A DNA stretch of 64,000 nucleotides from Thermococcus sp. (GCF_027052235.1 NZ_JALUFF010000064.1:1-64000), one strand, 5' to 3'. Counted from the stretch's first letter, positions 54,956 through 62,670 are shown. A program made the numbers and translations. The notes: generated by a model from the letters alone, not told the origin.

Positions 54956-55487
54956 CCTCTCCCCTCCCCGTGTACTTCAGGACGACGAAGTCTTTGTAGT
55001 CCATAACCTTTTCGAAGCCTTTCACGAGGTAGTAGGAGTAGGCTTTGAGGCTGGGGAATGTTACGACATAGGGAGTTTTTCCAAGGTCTTTCAGCCGCTG
55101 AATTGCAAAGGAGAGGAGCACCGAGCCGTAGCCCTTTCCCCTCACCTCAGGGGAGGTCATGAAAAACTCTATTAAACCGGTCTTTTCGTCCCTTATCTCC
55201 TCGGGAACCCACCAAACTCCTTTTCCGGAGAGGTCGTAGACGAGCGCCACCGTGCCCAGGATTTCCCCGTCTCTGAGGACGTAGAGCTCGTCGAACTCTT
55301 TACCAAGCCTGAACTCAAGGAAGGGCTCGTAGACTCGCTTAAAGCCCTCGAAGTCGTCAGTTGAGGGCTTCTCCTCGGCCCACTCAAGGGCCGGATACGC
55401 CCCGTTGGTGCTCTGATAAACTTCAAACACGAACCTGAGAAGCTCTTCCTTCACATCAAGTGGCCTCTCGACCCTTTCGATTCTCAC
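54942..55487 (-). CDS. GNAT-family acetyltransferase
   Basis: A 181-residue GCN5-related N-acetyltransferase. The strand-loop [20 protein letters not shown] (acetyl-CoA binding R/Q-x-x-G-x-G/A motif) and the following helix [12 protein letters not shown] are diagnostic, and the C-terminal [20 protein letters not shown] is the family's usual last strand pair. The acceptor substrate is unknown. GTG start at 55487. It is paired by overlap with TrmG10, which may mean only shared expression. Confidence 0.88.
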   Translation of the reverse strand: MRIERVERPLDVKEELLRFVFEVYQSTNGAYPALEWAEEKPSTDDFEGFKRVYEPFLEFRLGKEFDELYVLRDGEILGTVALVYDLSGKGVWWVPEEIRDEKTGLIEFFMTSPEVRGKGYGSVLLSFAIQRLKDLGKTPYVVTFPSLKAYSYYLVKGFEKVMDYKDFVVLKYTGRGEGALR

Positions 55488-55542
55488 AACTGCCCACCAA
55501 GTTTTATTAAGGGTGCGGGTTAAATATAATTTGGTGGGTCTT

Positions 55543-56019
55543 ATGAACGAGCTTGAAGCCTTGGCTTTAGCCCTTGAAGTCGAAAAAGCCGAGCTTAAGT
55601 TCTATATCAGGCTCGCTAGGAAGGCGAAGGACGAGAGGGCCAGGAAGATGTTCCTGTTCCTGGCTAAGGAGGAGGCAGAGCACTGGGACGAGTTCGAGAA
55701 GACCTTCCTCGAGAGGGTCGCCGAGGAGTGCAAGCTCCCAGCGGTAAGTGAGGAGCTCCTTGGTAGCTTACTTGTCAAGGAACCAGAAAGTCTGAGTGAG
55801 GTCGATGCCGTAAAGGTGGGAATGGAGCAGGAAAAGTTAACCTGGGAGTTCTACGAGAAAGCCGCGAAGGAAGCGGAGCACGAGAGCGTCAGGAGAATCT
55901 TCGAGCAGCTGGCGAAGGTGGAGAAGGCTCACTACGAGCTCTTAAAGGCCCAGTACGATTCAATAATGAAGACGGGCATATGGATGGACTACCAGGACTT
56001 CAGCCTAGAGGTGGACTGA
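55543..56019 (+). CDS. Rubrerythrin-like ferritin-family protein
   Basis: A 158-residue four-helix-bundle protein with the two ExxH-type iron motifs of the ferritin-like superfamily: EKAELKFYIRLARK...EEAEHWDEFEK and EQEKLTWEFYEKAAKEAE...VEKAHYELLKA. There is no rubredoxin-like Cys4 tail, so it is an erythrin or ferritin-like oxidase or iron-binding protein. ATG 55543 follows GGTGGGTCTT. It heads a cluster of four ferritin-like genes with a Fur-like regulator, suggesting iron or peroxide defence. Confidence 0.88.
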   Translation: MNELEALALALEVEKAELKFYIRLARKAKDERARKMFLFLAKEEAEHWDEFEKTFLERVAEECKLPAVSEELLGSLLVKEPESLSEVDAVKVGMEQEKLTWEFYEKAAKEAEHESVRRIFEQLAKVEKAHYELLKAQYDSIMKTGIWMDYQDFSLEVD

Positions 56020-56020
56020 G

Positions 56021-56398
56021 CTATTCAACCAGAACGTTGACAAGCTTCACGTTCTTCCCCGTTTTTCTCCGTATGGCTTCTATTATCTCCGGGTCATTGA
56101 CGTCGATTATTTTCTCTCCCTCGATTAGGTTGACGTGGGGGGTTGTGTTTACCTCTATTCTAGTCTCCCCTTCAAGGGAGAAGAGCTCCACCAGTCCCAG
56201 CTCCTTCAGAGTAAGGACGTTGGAGTACAAAGTCGAAAAGCTGACCGTTGGGAATTCCCTCCTCAGCCTCTCGTGAACCTCGCCGAGGGAGGGATGCTTT
56301 TTTCCAATCTCTTCAAGGACTTCGAGGAGCTTGAGCCTCTGGGGGGTTATCTTGTATCCTTTTTTCCTCAGTGCTTCAACAGCTTCTTCCTTCCACAT
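56021..56398 (-). CDS. Fur/PerR-family regulator with reduced metal motif
   Basis: A 125-residue Fur-like repressor: winged helix (YKITPQRLKLLEVLEEIGKK, FPTVSFSTLYSNVLTLKELG) followed by a short dimerisation domain. The usual His-rich motif (HHHDH with CxxC pairs) is reduced to TTPHVNLI with a single His (His88), and no CxxC is present, so sensing must use other ligands. Its stop lies one base from the convergent ferritin-like gene, and its promoter faces the Dps-like gene across 104 bases. It probably controls the surrounding ferritin genes. Confidence 0.85.
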   Translation of the reverse strand: MWKEEAVEALRKKGYKITPQRLKLLEVLEEIGKKHPSLGEVHERLRREFPTVSFSTLYSNVLTLKELGLVELFSLEGETRIEVNTTPHVNLIEGEKIIDVNDPEIIEAIRRKTGKNVKLVNVLVE

Positions 56399-56432
56399 GG
56401 GCTGAAATAAGGTACCCCCTTTATAAGCCTTC

Positions 56433-56460
56433 CTAAATAGAAATAACTTCTAAATAGAAA
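56433..56460. promoter_or_regulatory. Direct repeat in the fur-like/dps-like divergent promoter
   Basis: CTAAATAGAAA occurs twice (56433-56443 and 56450-56460), 17 bases apart, inside the region shared by the Fur-like and Dps-like genes and next to the AT-rich TTTATTAAG that is probably the TATA box of the Dps-like gene. This is a candidate operator for the Fur-like protein. Confidence 0.45.
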
Positions 56461-56502
56461 AGTTTATTAAGTAAAAGCAACAACTAATAACTGGTGACAC
56501 CC

Positions 56503-57054
56503 ATGTCGGAACACAACAGAAGGCTTGTTGAGAAAGCTGGGATAGACGTAGAGAAGCTCTTGGAGATGCTTTTGAAGGCCGCCGCGGCGGAGTTCACGAC
56601 CTATTACTACTACACGCTGCTGAGGAACCATTCGGCCGGTCTGGAAGGCGAAACCATAAAGGAAATCGTCGAGGATGCACGCCTCGAAGACAGGAACCAC
56701 TTCGAGGCCCTTGTGCCGAGGATTTACGAGCTCGGGGGCGAGCTTCCGAGGGATATTAGGGACTTTGCGGACATGGCCTGGTGTAGCGACGCCTACCTGC
56801 CAGAGAATCCAACAGTTGAGGAAATCCTGAAGGTACTCCTCCAGGCGGAGCGTTGCGCGGTTGGAGTTTACACCGAGATATGCAACTACACGATGGGCAA
56901 GGATCCGAGAACCTATGACCTCTCCCTTGCTATTCTCCACGAGGAGATAGAACACGAGGCATGGTTCGAGGAACTTTTGACAGGAAAGCCGAGCGGTCAC
57001 TTCAGGCGCGGAAAACCCGGTGAGAGTCCCTACGTTTCCAAGTTCCTTAGGTGA
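56503..57054 (+). CDS. Dps-like thioferritin (DPSL)
   Basis: A 183-residue ferritin-like protein of the archaeal Dps-like (thioferritin) class, which forms a 12-mer cage that oxidises iron with H2O2. Metal ligands are suggested by [13 protein letters not shown] (Glu30), [14 protein letters not shown] (His66), [14 protein letters not shown] (Cys118, Cys127) and [10 protein letters not shown] (Glu/His 148-151). The cysteine pair near the ferroxidase site is the thioferritin hallmark. ATG 56503 follows GGTGACACCC. From memory, the P. furiosus homologue is directly beside the encapsulin gene, and here it precedes a related but shell-less ferritin domain. Confidence 0.93.
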   Translation: MSEHNRRLVEKAGIDVEKLLEMLLKAAAAEFTTYYYYTLLRNHSAGLEGETIKEIVEDARLEDRNHFEALVPRIYELGGELPRDIRDFADMAWCSDAYLPENPTVEEILKVLLQAERCAVGVYTEICNYTMGKDPRTYDLSLAILHEEIEHEAWFEELLTGKPSGHFRRGKPGESPYVSKFLR

Positions 57055-57103
57055 TGGAGGTAAGGGTTATTAGGCCCTGCGAGTAAGACTGGGAGGTGGT
57101 ACA

Positions 57104-57406
57104 ATGCTGGCCAAATACCCCTTTGAGCTCCCTAGGGACAGACCCCTGACCAAGAGGGAGATAGCCCAGGCCTTGAGGTGGGCAATAGAGGCCGAGCTCG
57201 ATGCAATAAACATCTACGAACAGCTGGCCGAGGGTATCGAAGACGAGAGGATAAAGGGTATCTTCCTTGACGTTGCCAACGAGGAGAAGGAGCACTTCGG
57301 GGAGTTCCTCGCGGCCCTCTTCGAAGTCGATGAGGAGCTCGCGAAGTACATGAAGGAGGGCTTCGAGGAAGTCGAGGAGGAGACGGGGATAAAGGTCGAA
57401 CTCTGA
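57104..57406 (+). CDS. Stand-alone encapsulin-type ferritin domain (EncFtn-like)
   Basis: A 100-residue half-ferritin with one Glu and one Glu-x-x-His motif (LRWAIEAELDAINIYEQLAE and ANEEKEHFGEF), enough for a dimeric ferroxidase site. It strongly resembles, from memory, the N-terminal ~100 residues of P. furiosus PF1192, in which this domain is fused to the HK97-type encapsulin shell. Here the frame stops directly after the domain (EEETGIKVEL) and no shell-protein gene follows. It may be a naturally free iron-oxidising unit, or packaged by a shell elsewhere. GGGAGGTGGTACA precedes the ATG. Confidence 0.85.
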   Translation: MLAKYPFELPRDRPLTKREIAQALRWAIEAELDAINIYEQLAEGIEDERIKGIFLDVANEEKEHFGEFLAALFEVDEELAKYMKEGFEEVEEETGIKVEL

Positions 57407-57469
57407 GCCTTTTCTTTTTCATTCGAAAACTTTATCGGATATTCATGCCATTTAGTAGTGGTGATGGCC

Positions 57470-57910
57470 ATGTCCGAACCACTTGTTAAACACGCCTACG
57501 AGACCGAGAAGAAGGCCGCCTCCAGCTACCTCGACGGTTTGAAACTGATAAAGGGGCAGGGACTCAAGTACACCAAGGTTGAGGAGATAGTCCTGCGCAT
57601 AGCCGTTGACACCGTCATCCACAAGCACCTGATGGAGGCGATTCTCAACGCCCAGAAAGAGCTGGGAAAAATCTCGGAGGGGCCGATTGAGGAGCTTAAG
57701 GAGGTTGAGCTTTCGCCGGAGCAGAAGGCCTTAGTGAAGCGCTTCGCCGAGATGCATCTTGAGATAGAGAAGGATATGATACAGACCTATCAGAAGATGG
57801 CTGAGAAGATGACCCACCCGCTCTTCAAGGGCATAGCCGAGGCCCTCGTGGAGAATGAGAGGGAACACCACAGGCTTCTTGCGGAGCTGATAGCGAAGTA
57901 CAAGGAGTGA
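57470..57910 (+). CDS. Ferritin-like protein
   Basis: A 146-residue all-helical protein with the ferritin-like metal motifs (YETEKKAASSYLDGLK, VIHKHLMEAIL, MHLEIEKDMIQTYQKMAEKM, NEREHHRLLAELIAKY). The His-rich final helix EREHH is typical of iron-binding four-helix bundles. The enzymatic role is unknown. ATG 57470 follows GGTGATGGCC. It is the third of three plus-strand ferritin-family genes in a row. Confidence 0.85.
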   Translation: MSEPLVKHAYETEKKAASSYLDGLKLIKGQGLKYTKVEEIVLRIAVDTVIHKHLMEAILNAQKELGKISEGPIEELKEVELSPEQKALVKRFAEMHLEIEKDMIQTYQKMAEKMTHPLFKGIAEALVENEREHHRLLAELIAKYKE

Positions 57911-57944
57911 CTTTTCTCCATTCTTTATAAAATTGGAAAGGGCC

Positions 57945-58472
57945 TCACGGCCCGACGTTCATCATCTGGCTGTACATGGCCCAGTCCAGAAGGAGCTCGT
58001 ACTCAGCTTTGAGGTTGTAGTAGTGGCCCCACTCCATGTCGCTGAGATATCTCATCAGCCTTTTCTTCTCCTCGCCCTCGACCATGTTTTCCAGCTCTGC
58101 GTAGAACTTCGCGGCTATCTCCTCCGCCTTCATGGCCCAGCGAATGAGGTCTATTATGTCCTGCACTCCATGGAGCTGTCTGGCAACGGGCTTGAGCTCA
58201 GGCCCTATGTGCTCCTTTGGGAAGACCACTTCCTTTCCCGGGAACATATTTTCATAGATTCTTCTCAAAAGCTCCTCGTGCTTCTTTTCTTCACCGGCAA
58301 GCCACTCGATCTTTTCCCTGAGTTCCCTGATGTCAACCCTCTCGGCGAGGCTCTCGTAGAACTTTCTGGCACCTATCTCGGCCTTTACCGCCATTCCAAG
58401 GAGCTCCTCAAGGGAGAAGTCCTTAATCCTTTCGAGGGGAAGTCCCTCTTCGAGTTCGGGAACCATGCTCAT
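57945..58472 (-). CDS. Ferritin-like (rubrerythrin-type) protein
   Basis: A 175-residue four-helix protein: AVKAEIGARKFYESLAER and AGEEKKHEELLRRIYE in the first half, IRWAMKAEEIAAKFYAELE and MEWGHYYNLKAEYELL in the second, each with Glu and Glu-x-x-His-type ligands. No rubredoxin domain is present. The GTG start overlaps the end of the following MIP18-type gene by four bases, so it is co-translated with Fe-S assembly proteins, a link between iron storage and cluster assembly. Confidence 0.88.
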   Translation of the reverse strand: MSMVPELEEGLPLERIKDFSLEELLGMAVKAEIGARKFYESLAERVDIRELREKIEWLAGEEKKHEELLRRIYENMFPGKEVVFPKEHIGPELKPVARQLHGVQDIIDLIRWAMKAEEIAAKFYAELENMVEGEEKKRLMRYLSDMEWGHYYNLKAEYELLLDWAMYSQMMNVGP

Positions 58473-58816
58473 CCCTCCGCGAGTAACAGTCCAAGTTCAT
58501 TGTAGACCTTCACGCTATTAAACCCTTCGGCTTTGAGTGACCTAACGACGTTGTCCAGTATCTTCCTCTGGACGTTTATCGCGAGAACCTGACAGAAATG
58601 GCATTCCGGCGTCGAACGCGCGAGAAGGAGGAACACGTCAACTTTCTTCCCCTCGACGGTCACGCCGTAAACGAGCCCTTCATCAACTATGTCAAGCCCG
58701 GTCTCAGGGTCGATAACTCCCCTCAGAACCTCGACGACCCTCTTGACCTCCGGTGGAAGGTCTTCGCGGGGGCCGGTTTTTTGAGGCCTTTTCTTGAAGA
58801 TTCCCAGGAGACCCAT
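58469..58816 (-). CDS. MIP18/DUF59 Fe-S assembly-type protein with CxxC
   Basis: A 115-residue DUF59 protein. VEVLRGVIDPETGLDIVDEGL and VYGVTVEGKKVDVFLLL are the family core; the CHFC pair replaces the single cysteine usual in MIP18. Such proteins help insert Fe-S clusters. It is coupled to the ferritin-like gene downstream and follows a second DUF59 protein by one base. Confidence 0.87.
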   Translation of the reverse strand: MGLLGIFKKRPQKTGPREDLPPEVKRVVEVLRGVIDPETGLDIVDEGLVYGVTVEGKKVDVFLLLARSTPECHFCQVLAINVQRKILDNVVRSLKAEGFNSVKVYNELGLLLAEG

Positions 58817-58817
58817 C

Positions 58818-59177
58818 TCAGGCCCTCTCCGGCGAGATGTCTTCTATGCGGTAGCCCTTCTTGTTCTCGAAAATCCCGACTATGTGGTTCCCGAGGTCGT
58901 AGATGTAAACGTTGTTGAACTTCACGAGGGCGAAGCGCTCCATTATGTCGCCGATTATCTTGGAGTAGGCTATCGCACTCTCGCCTATGATGTTGTACTC
59001 GGCGTGGCTCTCGAATCTCAGCCACACCTTAAGCGTCTCGTCGCTCACCTCAAGACCTGCCACGACACCGGAATCGAGTATGTCCCCGCCGGTCACGGGA
59101 TCGGTTATCTTCCTGAGCTCCTCTATAACCGCCCTGTATTCGGGGGGCCATTCCCTATCGGGGGTATAGATTTTCAT
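58818..59177 (-). CDS. MIP18/DUF59-like protein lacking the cysteine
   Basis: A 119-residue paralogue of the next gene (RKITDPVTGGDILDSGVVAG in place of RGVIDPETGLDIVDEGLVYG; LKVWLRFESHAEYNIIGESA where the partner has LLARSTPECHFC). It has no cysteine, so it may be a structural partner of the CxxC-containing copy in a heteromer. The first gene of a three-gene operon with that copy and a ferritin-like protein. Confidence 0.82.
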   Translation of the reverse strand: MKIYTPDREWPPEYRAVIEELRKITDPVTGGDILDSGVVAGLEVSDETLKVWLRFESHAEYNIIGESAIAYSKIIGDIMERFALVKFNNVYIYDLGNHIVGIFENKKGYRIEDISPERA

Positions 59178-59210
59178 CTTTACTCACCGCTAGCGAGTTT
59201 GGATGAGTGG

Positions 59211-59825
59211 TTATAAGCCTTCTTGGACAGAAGTGATTAATCTCTCCTTGGCAAACGTGTGAAGCCTTAGCAGGGTGTAAAGCCAGACACTGAGTGAGAT
59301 GTAGTAAATGAGGACACTGGCCAACTCAAAGCCGGGAAAGTTTTCTAGGAGTAGAAAGAGCACGAAGAGCCACGATGCCACTCTAACGAGGTCTGCAAAT
59401 TTTCTGGGCGAGTAAGCGTAGGATGGAATGGCGTTCATCAGGATAACAGCGGATACCGCCGAAAAGGACTCGGCGATTCCCTGGGATGAAGAGTTTCTCA
59501 TTACAACTGCTATAAATGCCATGGCGGACTGCAGGAACATCTCCGGACTTGCTTTCACAAGGTTGCTCTCAGCTAGGGCATACGCTATAAAAGCAGGTCC
59601 GAGAAGGACTGCCCAGAATACTGGGCCGTTACCTTTATTCGATGCAACTGAAATGAACCCCAGTGCCGTTAAAAGGCCGCCAAGGAGAAGAAGCCAGGAG
59701 AGTCCTCTTCGGTTCAGCCGAACTCTCTCAACAGCCCTGGCGAGGCTCCACGTTAACAGGATTCCCAGAAATGTCATGGCCCCGGCAATGCTCATAAGTT
59801 CAGTGTAGAGGGTCATTAACGTCAC
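59211..59825 (-). CDS. Polytopic membrane protein, unknown
   Basis: A 204-residue protein with about six hydrophobic helices (SIAGAMTFLGILLTWSLA, LSWLLLLGGLLTALGFIS, PVFWAVLLGPAFIAYALA and others) and a basic cytosolic loop (VERVRLNRR). No family is recognised. Its start is not certain: two ATG codons lie close together. It is located between the MIP18 operon and the superoxide reductase, with a weak AT-rich promoter upstream. Confidence 0.65.
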   Translation of the reverse strand: MTLMTLYTELMSIAGAMTFLGILLTWSLARAVERVRLNRRGLSWLLLLGGLLTALGFISVASNKGNGPVFWAVLLGPAFIAYALAESNLVKASPEMFLQSAMAFIAVVMRNSSSQGIAESFSAVSAVILMNAIPSYAYSPRKFADLVRVASWLFVLFLLLENFPGFELASVLIYYISLSVWLYTLLRLHTFAKERLITSVQEGL

Positions 59826-59904
59826 CGACTATTAGATTAGAAGGATGTAAGAGCTCCCCGGTAATAAACCTTCCGGAATGAAAAGGAGCCGAAAAGGAAA
59901 AAAA

Positions 59905-60252
59905 TCACTCAAGGCTGACCTCGTTCTCCCAGAGACCGTGAATGTTGCAGTAGCTGAGGGCGTAGAGCTTGCCCTTCTTGTTAGTCCTGAAGAAGAAGAC
60001 AGCCCTCGGCTCTGTCAGCGGGTCGCTGTGGTTGGTGAACTCAGCCACACCAACGAGAACCGGGAAGTTACCGTCCTCGGGGTGGAACCAGAGCTGTATC
60101 CAGGCTATGTGGTGCTCCGGGGTGTTCGGATGCGGTATCTCCTTGCCAACGCTGACCTCGACCTTGACGAGGTCTCCCTCTTTCTCGTACTCTATAACGG
60201 GAACGTGCTTCTCACCCTTCCAGTCACCACTCTTTATGGTTCCGCTGAGCAT
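59905..60252 (-). CDS. Superoxide reductase (neelaredoxin type)
   Basis: A 115-residue superoxide reductase that reduces superoxide to peroxide without making oxygen. The iron site is GEKHVPV (Glu14, His16), HPNTPEHH (His41, His47) and YCNIHG (Cys102, His105). It is about ten residues shorter than I recall for the P. furiosus enzyme, the difference lying in a mid-protein loop. ATG 60252 follows GGTGATGGAG. It is transcribed behind rubredoxin, its electron donor, with only ten bases between. Confidence 0.97.
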   Translation of the reverse strand: MLSGTIKSGDWKGEKHVPVIEYEKEGDLVKVEVSVGKEIPHPNTPEHHIAWIQLWFHPEDGNFPVLVGVAEFTNHSDPLTEPRAVFFFRTNKKGKLYALSYCNIHGLWENEVSLE

Positions 60253-60262
60253 CTCCATCACC

Positions 60263-60424
60263 TCACTCTATCTTCTCAAACTGGTCCTTGGGTGCCCCGC
60301 AGAGCGGGCAGACCCAATCGTCGGGGAGGTCTTCGAACTTGGTTCCGGGTGGTATTCCGCTGTCGGGGTCCCCCTCGTCCTCATCGTATATGTAACCACA
60401 GATAAGGCACTTCCACTTGGCCAT
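60263..60424 (-). CDS. Rubredoxin
   Basis: A 53-residue electron carrier. Minus-strand translation gives [20 protein letters not shown] at the start and [15 protein letters not shown] at the end, supplying the four iron-binding cysteines. It passes electrons from NROR to superoxide reductase and rubrerythrin. GGTGGTGAAAGAA precedes the ATG. It has its own promoter after the rubrerythrin stop (TTATAAGG on the minus strand near 60456-60465). Confidence 0.98.
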   Translation of the reverse strand: MAKWKCLICGYIYDEDEGDPDSGIPPGTKFEDLPDDWVCPLCGAPKDQFEKIE

Positions 60425-60462
60425 TTCTTTCACCACCCTAATGTTATTAAGTCGTCCTTATA

Positions 60463-60481
60463 AGGTTTGTGGTTCAAACCT
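60463..60481. promoter_or_regulatory. Inverted repeat at the rubredoxin promoter
   Basis: AGGTTT-N7-AAACCT is a perfect dyad overlapping the upstream edge of the TATA box that serves rubredoxin and superoxide reductase. Its AAACC/GGTTT half-sites are the same as those of the dyads before rubrerythrin and NROR, though in the opposite arrangement. Confidence 0.45.
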
Positions 60482-60502
60482 GTGAAAAGGAAAAACGAAA
60501 GC

Positions 60503-61018
60503 TCACTCGAAGACCACGAACTTGTCCTTGGGGGTCCCACAGATTGGGCAGTAGTCGGGAACCTCATCAACGGCCGTGTAACCGCAGACCGGACAGATGT
60601 AGACCTTCCCTATCTCGATGTCCTCGCCCTTCTCGGCCTTCTCCTTGGCCCTGGCGTAGAGTTCGGCGTGTATCTTCTCCGCCTCAAGGGCGTAGTGGGT
60701 GGTTCTCACAGCTTCCTTCTCCCCTTGGAACTCCGCCGAGTTTTTGTAAACTGGATACATCTCCTCGACCTCAAAGGTTTCTCCATCTATTCCTGTTTGA
60801 AGGTTTTCCGGCGTCTTGCCAAGCTTGCCGAGGGCTATGAAGTGGTTCTTCGCGTGAACGAACTCAGCGTACGCTATAGCCCTGAAGAGCTTGGCTATGT
60901 TGAGGAAACCTTCCTTCTCGGCCTGCTCGGCGAAGATTAGATACTTCATGTGGGCCATGCTTTCGCCTGCGAATGCATCCTCCAAAAACTTCCGGGTCAT
61001 TTCCCTCTTGACTACCAT
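60503..61018 (-). CDS. rbr: Rubrerythrin
   Basis: A 171-residue peroxide reductase. The N-terminal diiron four-helix domain has FAGESMAHMKYLIFAEQAEK, AYAEFVHAKNHF and HYALEAEKIHAELY. The C-terminal rubredoxin-like domain has CPVCGYTA and CPICGTP. It reduces H2O2 produced by superoxide reductase, taking electrons from rubredoxin. ATG 61018 follows GGTGGTGGAC. The promoter lies upstream with TATATA at 61059-61064 and the AAACC-N3-GGTTT dyad just behind it. Confidence 0.97.
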   Translation of the reverse strand: MVVKREMTRKFLEDAFAGESMAHMKYLIFAEQAEKEGFLNIAKLFRAIAYAEFVHAKNHFIALGKLGKTPENLQTGIDGETFEVEEMYPVYKNSAEFQGEKEAVRTTHYALEAEKIHAELYARAKEKAEKGEDIEIGKVYICPVCGYTAVDEVPDYCPICGTPKDKFVVFE

Positions 61019-61074
61019 GTCCACCACCTGGATTGGTCGTGATAAATAGGGGGAAATGTATATAACGGTTTTCT

Positions 61075-61087
61075 AAACCAAAGGTTT
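61075..61087. promoter_or_regulatory. AAACC-N3-GGTTT operator at the rubrerythrin promoter
   Basis: A 13-base dyad, AAACCAAAGGTTT, about ten bases upstream of the rubrerythrin TATA box (minus strand). The identical sequence occurs at 62225-62237 in front of NROR. The upstream position suggests an activator or an upstream-bound regulator. Confidence 0.6.
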
Positions 61088-61098
61088 TGAATACTCCC

Positions 61099-62181
61099 TC
61101 ATCGGAGGGATGCGCTTTTTCTGATTTTCCTTTCGAGGATAAGGGCCCTACGGACGTTTCCTATTACAACCGCACCAACGGGCTTTCCGCCCTCGTAGAA
61201 GACCTTCACCTCGTCGTCAAGCCACCTTCCCTCACCGCGCGTTCTCCCGATGATTGCCAGGCTTAAGTCCGCGAACTTGAAGACCGCCGAGCGGAAGAAA
61301 TCGTAGCTTGCTTTCCCACCCTTCACTATTTCGGCGAGCGCCCTGGCCTGCTCAACCGCCCCTTTAGCTGTTCCGGCTATTGTCCCGTTGTGCTCCGCGC
61401 AGTCGCCGATGGCGTAGACGTTTTCCGCGGAGGTTCTAAAGTGGTCGTCTATCAGAACGCCCCTCCCCGTTTGTATGCCGCTCTTAAGGGCCAGCTCGAT
61501 GTTTGGAGTAATCCCGTAGGCGCAGACCTTGAGCCTGCCCGGGATGGTTCCCCTATCGGTTTCGAGCCCTTCCTCCGTGGCCCTGAGGACTTTAGCATCG
61601 AGGTGAAATTTCACGCCAATCCCTTCCATCCTTTTCCTTATCCTCCCGCTCAGCTCATCGTCGAGGCCGAGCAGGTTTTTCCTGCGGTGAACGAGTCTGA
61701 CCCTGTAGCCGGCCTTTGCAACGTTGCCGGCGAGTTCAAGGGCTATAAAGCCCCCTCCAAGGATTACCATCTCCTCCTCCTTCTCCAGCTCTTCCCTTAT
61801 CCTCTTGGCATCGCTTAGTGTCCTCAGGGTGAGTATATATTCCTTCCCCGGAACGACGGGTTCCCTCGCCCTCGCCCCCGTCGCCAGAACAAGGACGTCG
61901 TAGGGAAACTCGCCCCCTGAGTTTATGAGGACGTTCCTTGCCCTGTCTATGAGAAGGGCACTGGTTCCGAGGTGCAAATCAATCCCCTTCCTCCCGTACC
62001 AGTCCATCGGAAGTGGGAAGAGCTTTTCCTCGGGCAGAAGGCCGGCTATGTAGTGGGTCAGCATCGGCTTGTTGTAGTAAGGTAGCTTTTCCCTCTCGAT
62101 TATCGTGACCTCAAACTCCCCGGAGAGAGCTCTGGCGAGCTCAACTCCCCCGGGCCCGTTTCCAACGATAACGACCCTCAT
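61099..62181 (-). CDS. nror: NAD(P)H:rubredoxin oxidoreductase (NROR)
   Basis: A 360-residue flavoprotein that moves electrons from NAD(P)H to rubredoxin. The FAD-binding N-terminus is [18 protein letters not shown], the NAD(P)H-binding fold is [17 protein letters not shown], and the FAD ribose loop is [10 protein letters not shown]. The length matches the 359-residue P. furiosus enzyme. ATG 62181 follows GGTGCTT. An in-frame extension up to 62226 would include the operator and is not credible. Confidence 0.95.
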   Translation of the reverse strand: MRVVIVGNGPGGVELARALSGEFEVTIIEREKLPYYNKPMLTHYIAGLLPEEKLFPLPMDWYGRKGIDLHLGTSALLIDRARNVLINSGGEFPYDVLVLATGARAREPVVPGKEYILTLRTLSDAKRIREELEKEEEMVILGGGFIALELAGNVAKAGYRVRLVHRRKNLLGLDDELSGRIRKRMEGIGVKFHLDAKVLRATEEGLETDRGTIPGRLKVCAYGITPNIELALKSGIQTGRGVLIDDHFRTSAENVYAIGDCAEHNGTIAGTAKGAVEQARALAEIVKGGKASYDFFRSAVFKFADLSLAIIGRTRGEGRWLDDEVKVFYEGGKPVGAVVIGNVRRALILERKIRKSASLR

Positions 62182-62224
62182 AAGCACCAATGAAAATTGG
62201 GAGGGGGAGTTAAAAAAGAATCTC

Positions 62225-62237
62225 AAACCAAAGGTTT
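62225..62237. promoter_or_regulatory. AAACC-N3-GGTTT operator at the NROR promoter
   Basis: AAACCAAAGGTTT, identical to the site upstream of rubrerythrin, lying just upstream of the TATA-like TTTTTTAA of NROR (minus strand, about 62209-62218). A second palindrome, CCCAAACTTGGG, is nearby at 62253-62264. Confidence 0.6.
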
Positions 62238-62273
62238 TATACCGGTATTTTACCCAAACTTGGGGAGAGTTAT

Positions 62274-62660
62274 CTAACCAAAGAGCTCAAGGCAGATCCT
62301 GCACTCGCTTGGATTGAGCTCGGGGTCAATGAGGGCGTGGAACTGACAGAAGTAGCCCCTCCCGAGCCCGTATAACGTTATCTCAACGAGCCGGGCGTGT
62401 ATCCAGTATTCGTCGGGTCTCTTCTTCACTATCTCCTCCGCGAGGGAATGCAACCTTTCCTCAACGTCCGGAAGGGAGGAGACCTCTACCAAAGCACCTC
62501 TCTCCTCCCTCAGGTAGCGTGAAACCGCCGGCTGGGTTATGTGCAGAAGCTCCGCTATCTCTGCCTGCCTGAGACCCTTCTCCCTGAGTATCTCGACGAG
62601 CCTCCTCCTCAGGGCGGGGTAAACGTAGCGCGAGGCCACCTCAAAGGCGCTGGTCTTCAT
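62274..62660 (-). CDS. HTH regulator with C-terminal Cys/His metal site
   Basis: A 128-residue regulator (COG2522-like). The HTH is [22 protein letters not shown] (about 30-51). The C-terminus has FCQFH (Cys105, His108) and [10 protein letters not shown] (Cys120, Cys123), which could hold zinc or an Fe-S cluster and make it a redox or metal sensor. The TATA box is about 25 bases from the ATG, so the message is probably leaderless. The promoter contains a 16-base motif also found at the next gene, which suggests auto-regulation. Confidence 0.82.
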   Translation of the reverse strand: MKTSAFEVASRYVYPALRRRLVEILREKGLRQAEIAELLHITQPAVSRYLREERGALVEVSSLPDVEERLHSLAEEIVKKRPDEYWIHARLVEITLYGLGRGYFCQFHALIDPELNPSECRICLELFG

Positions 62661-62670
62661 GGTTCTTCAC

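Noticed and set aside
61075-62237. SurR binding sites at the redox promoters
   Set aside because: The dyads are AAACC-N3-GGTTT, which does not contain the SurR consensus GTT-N3-AAC.
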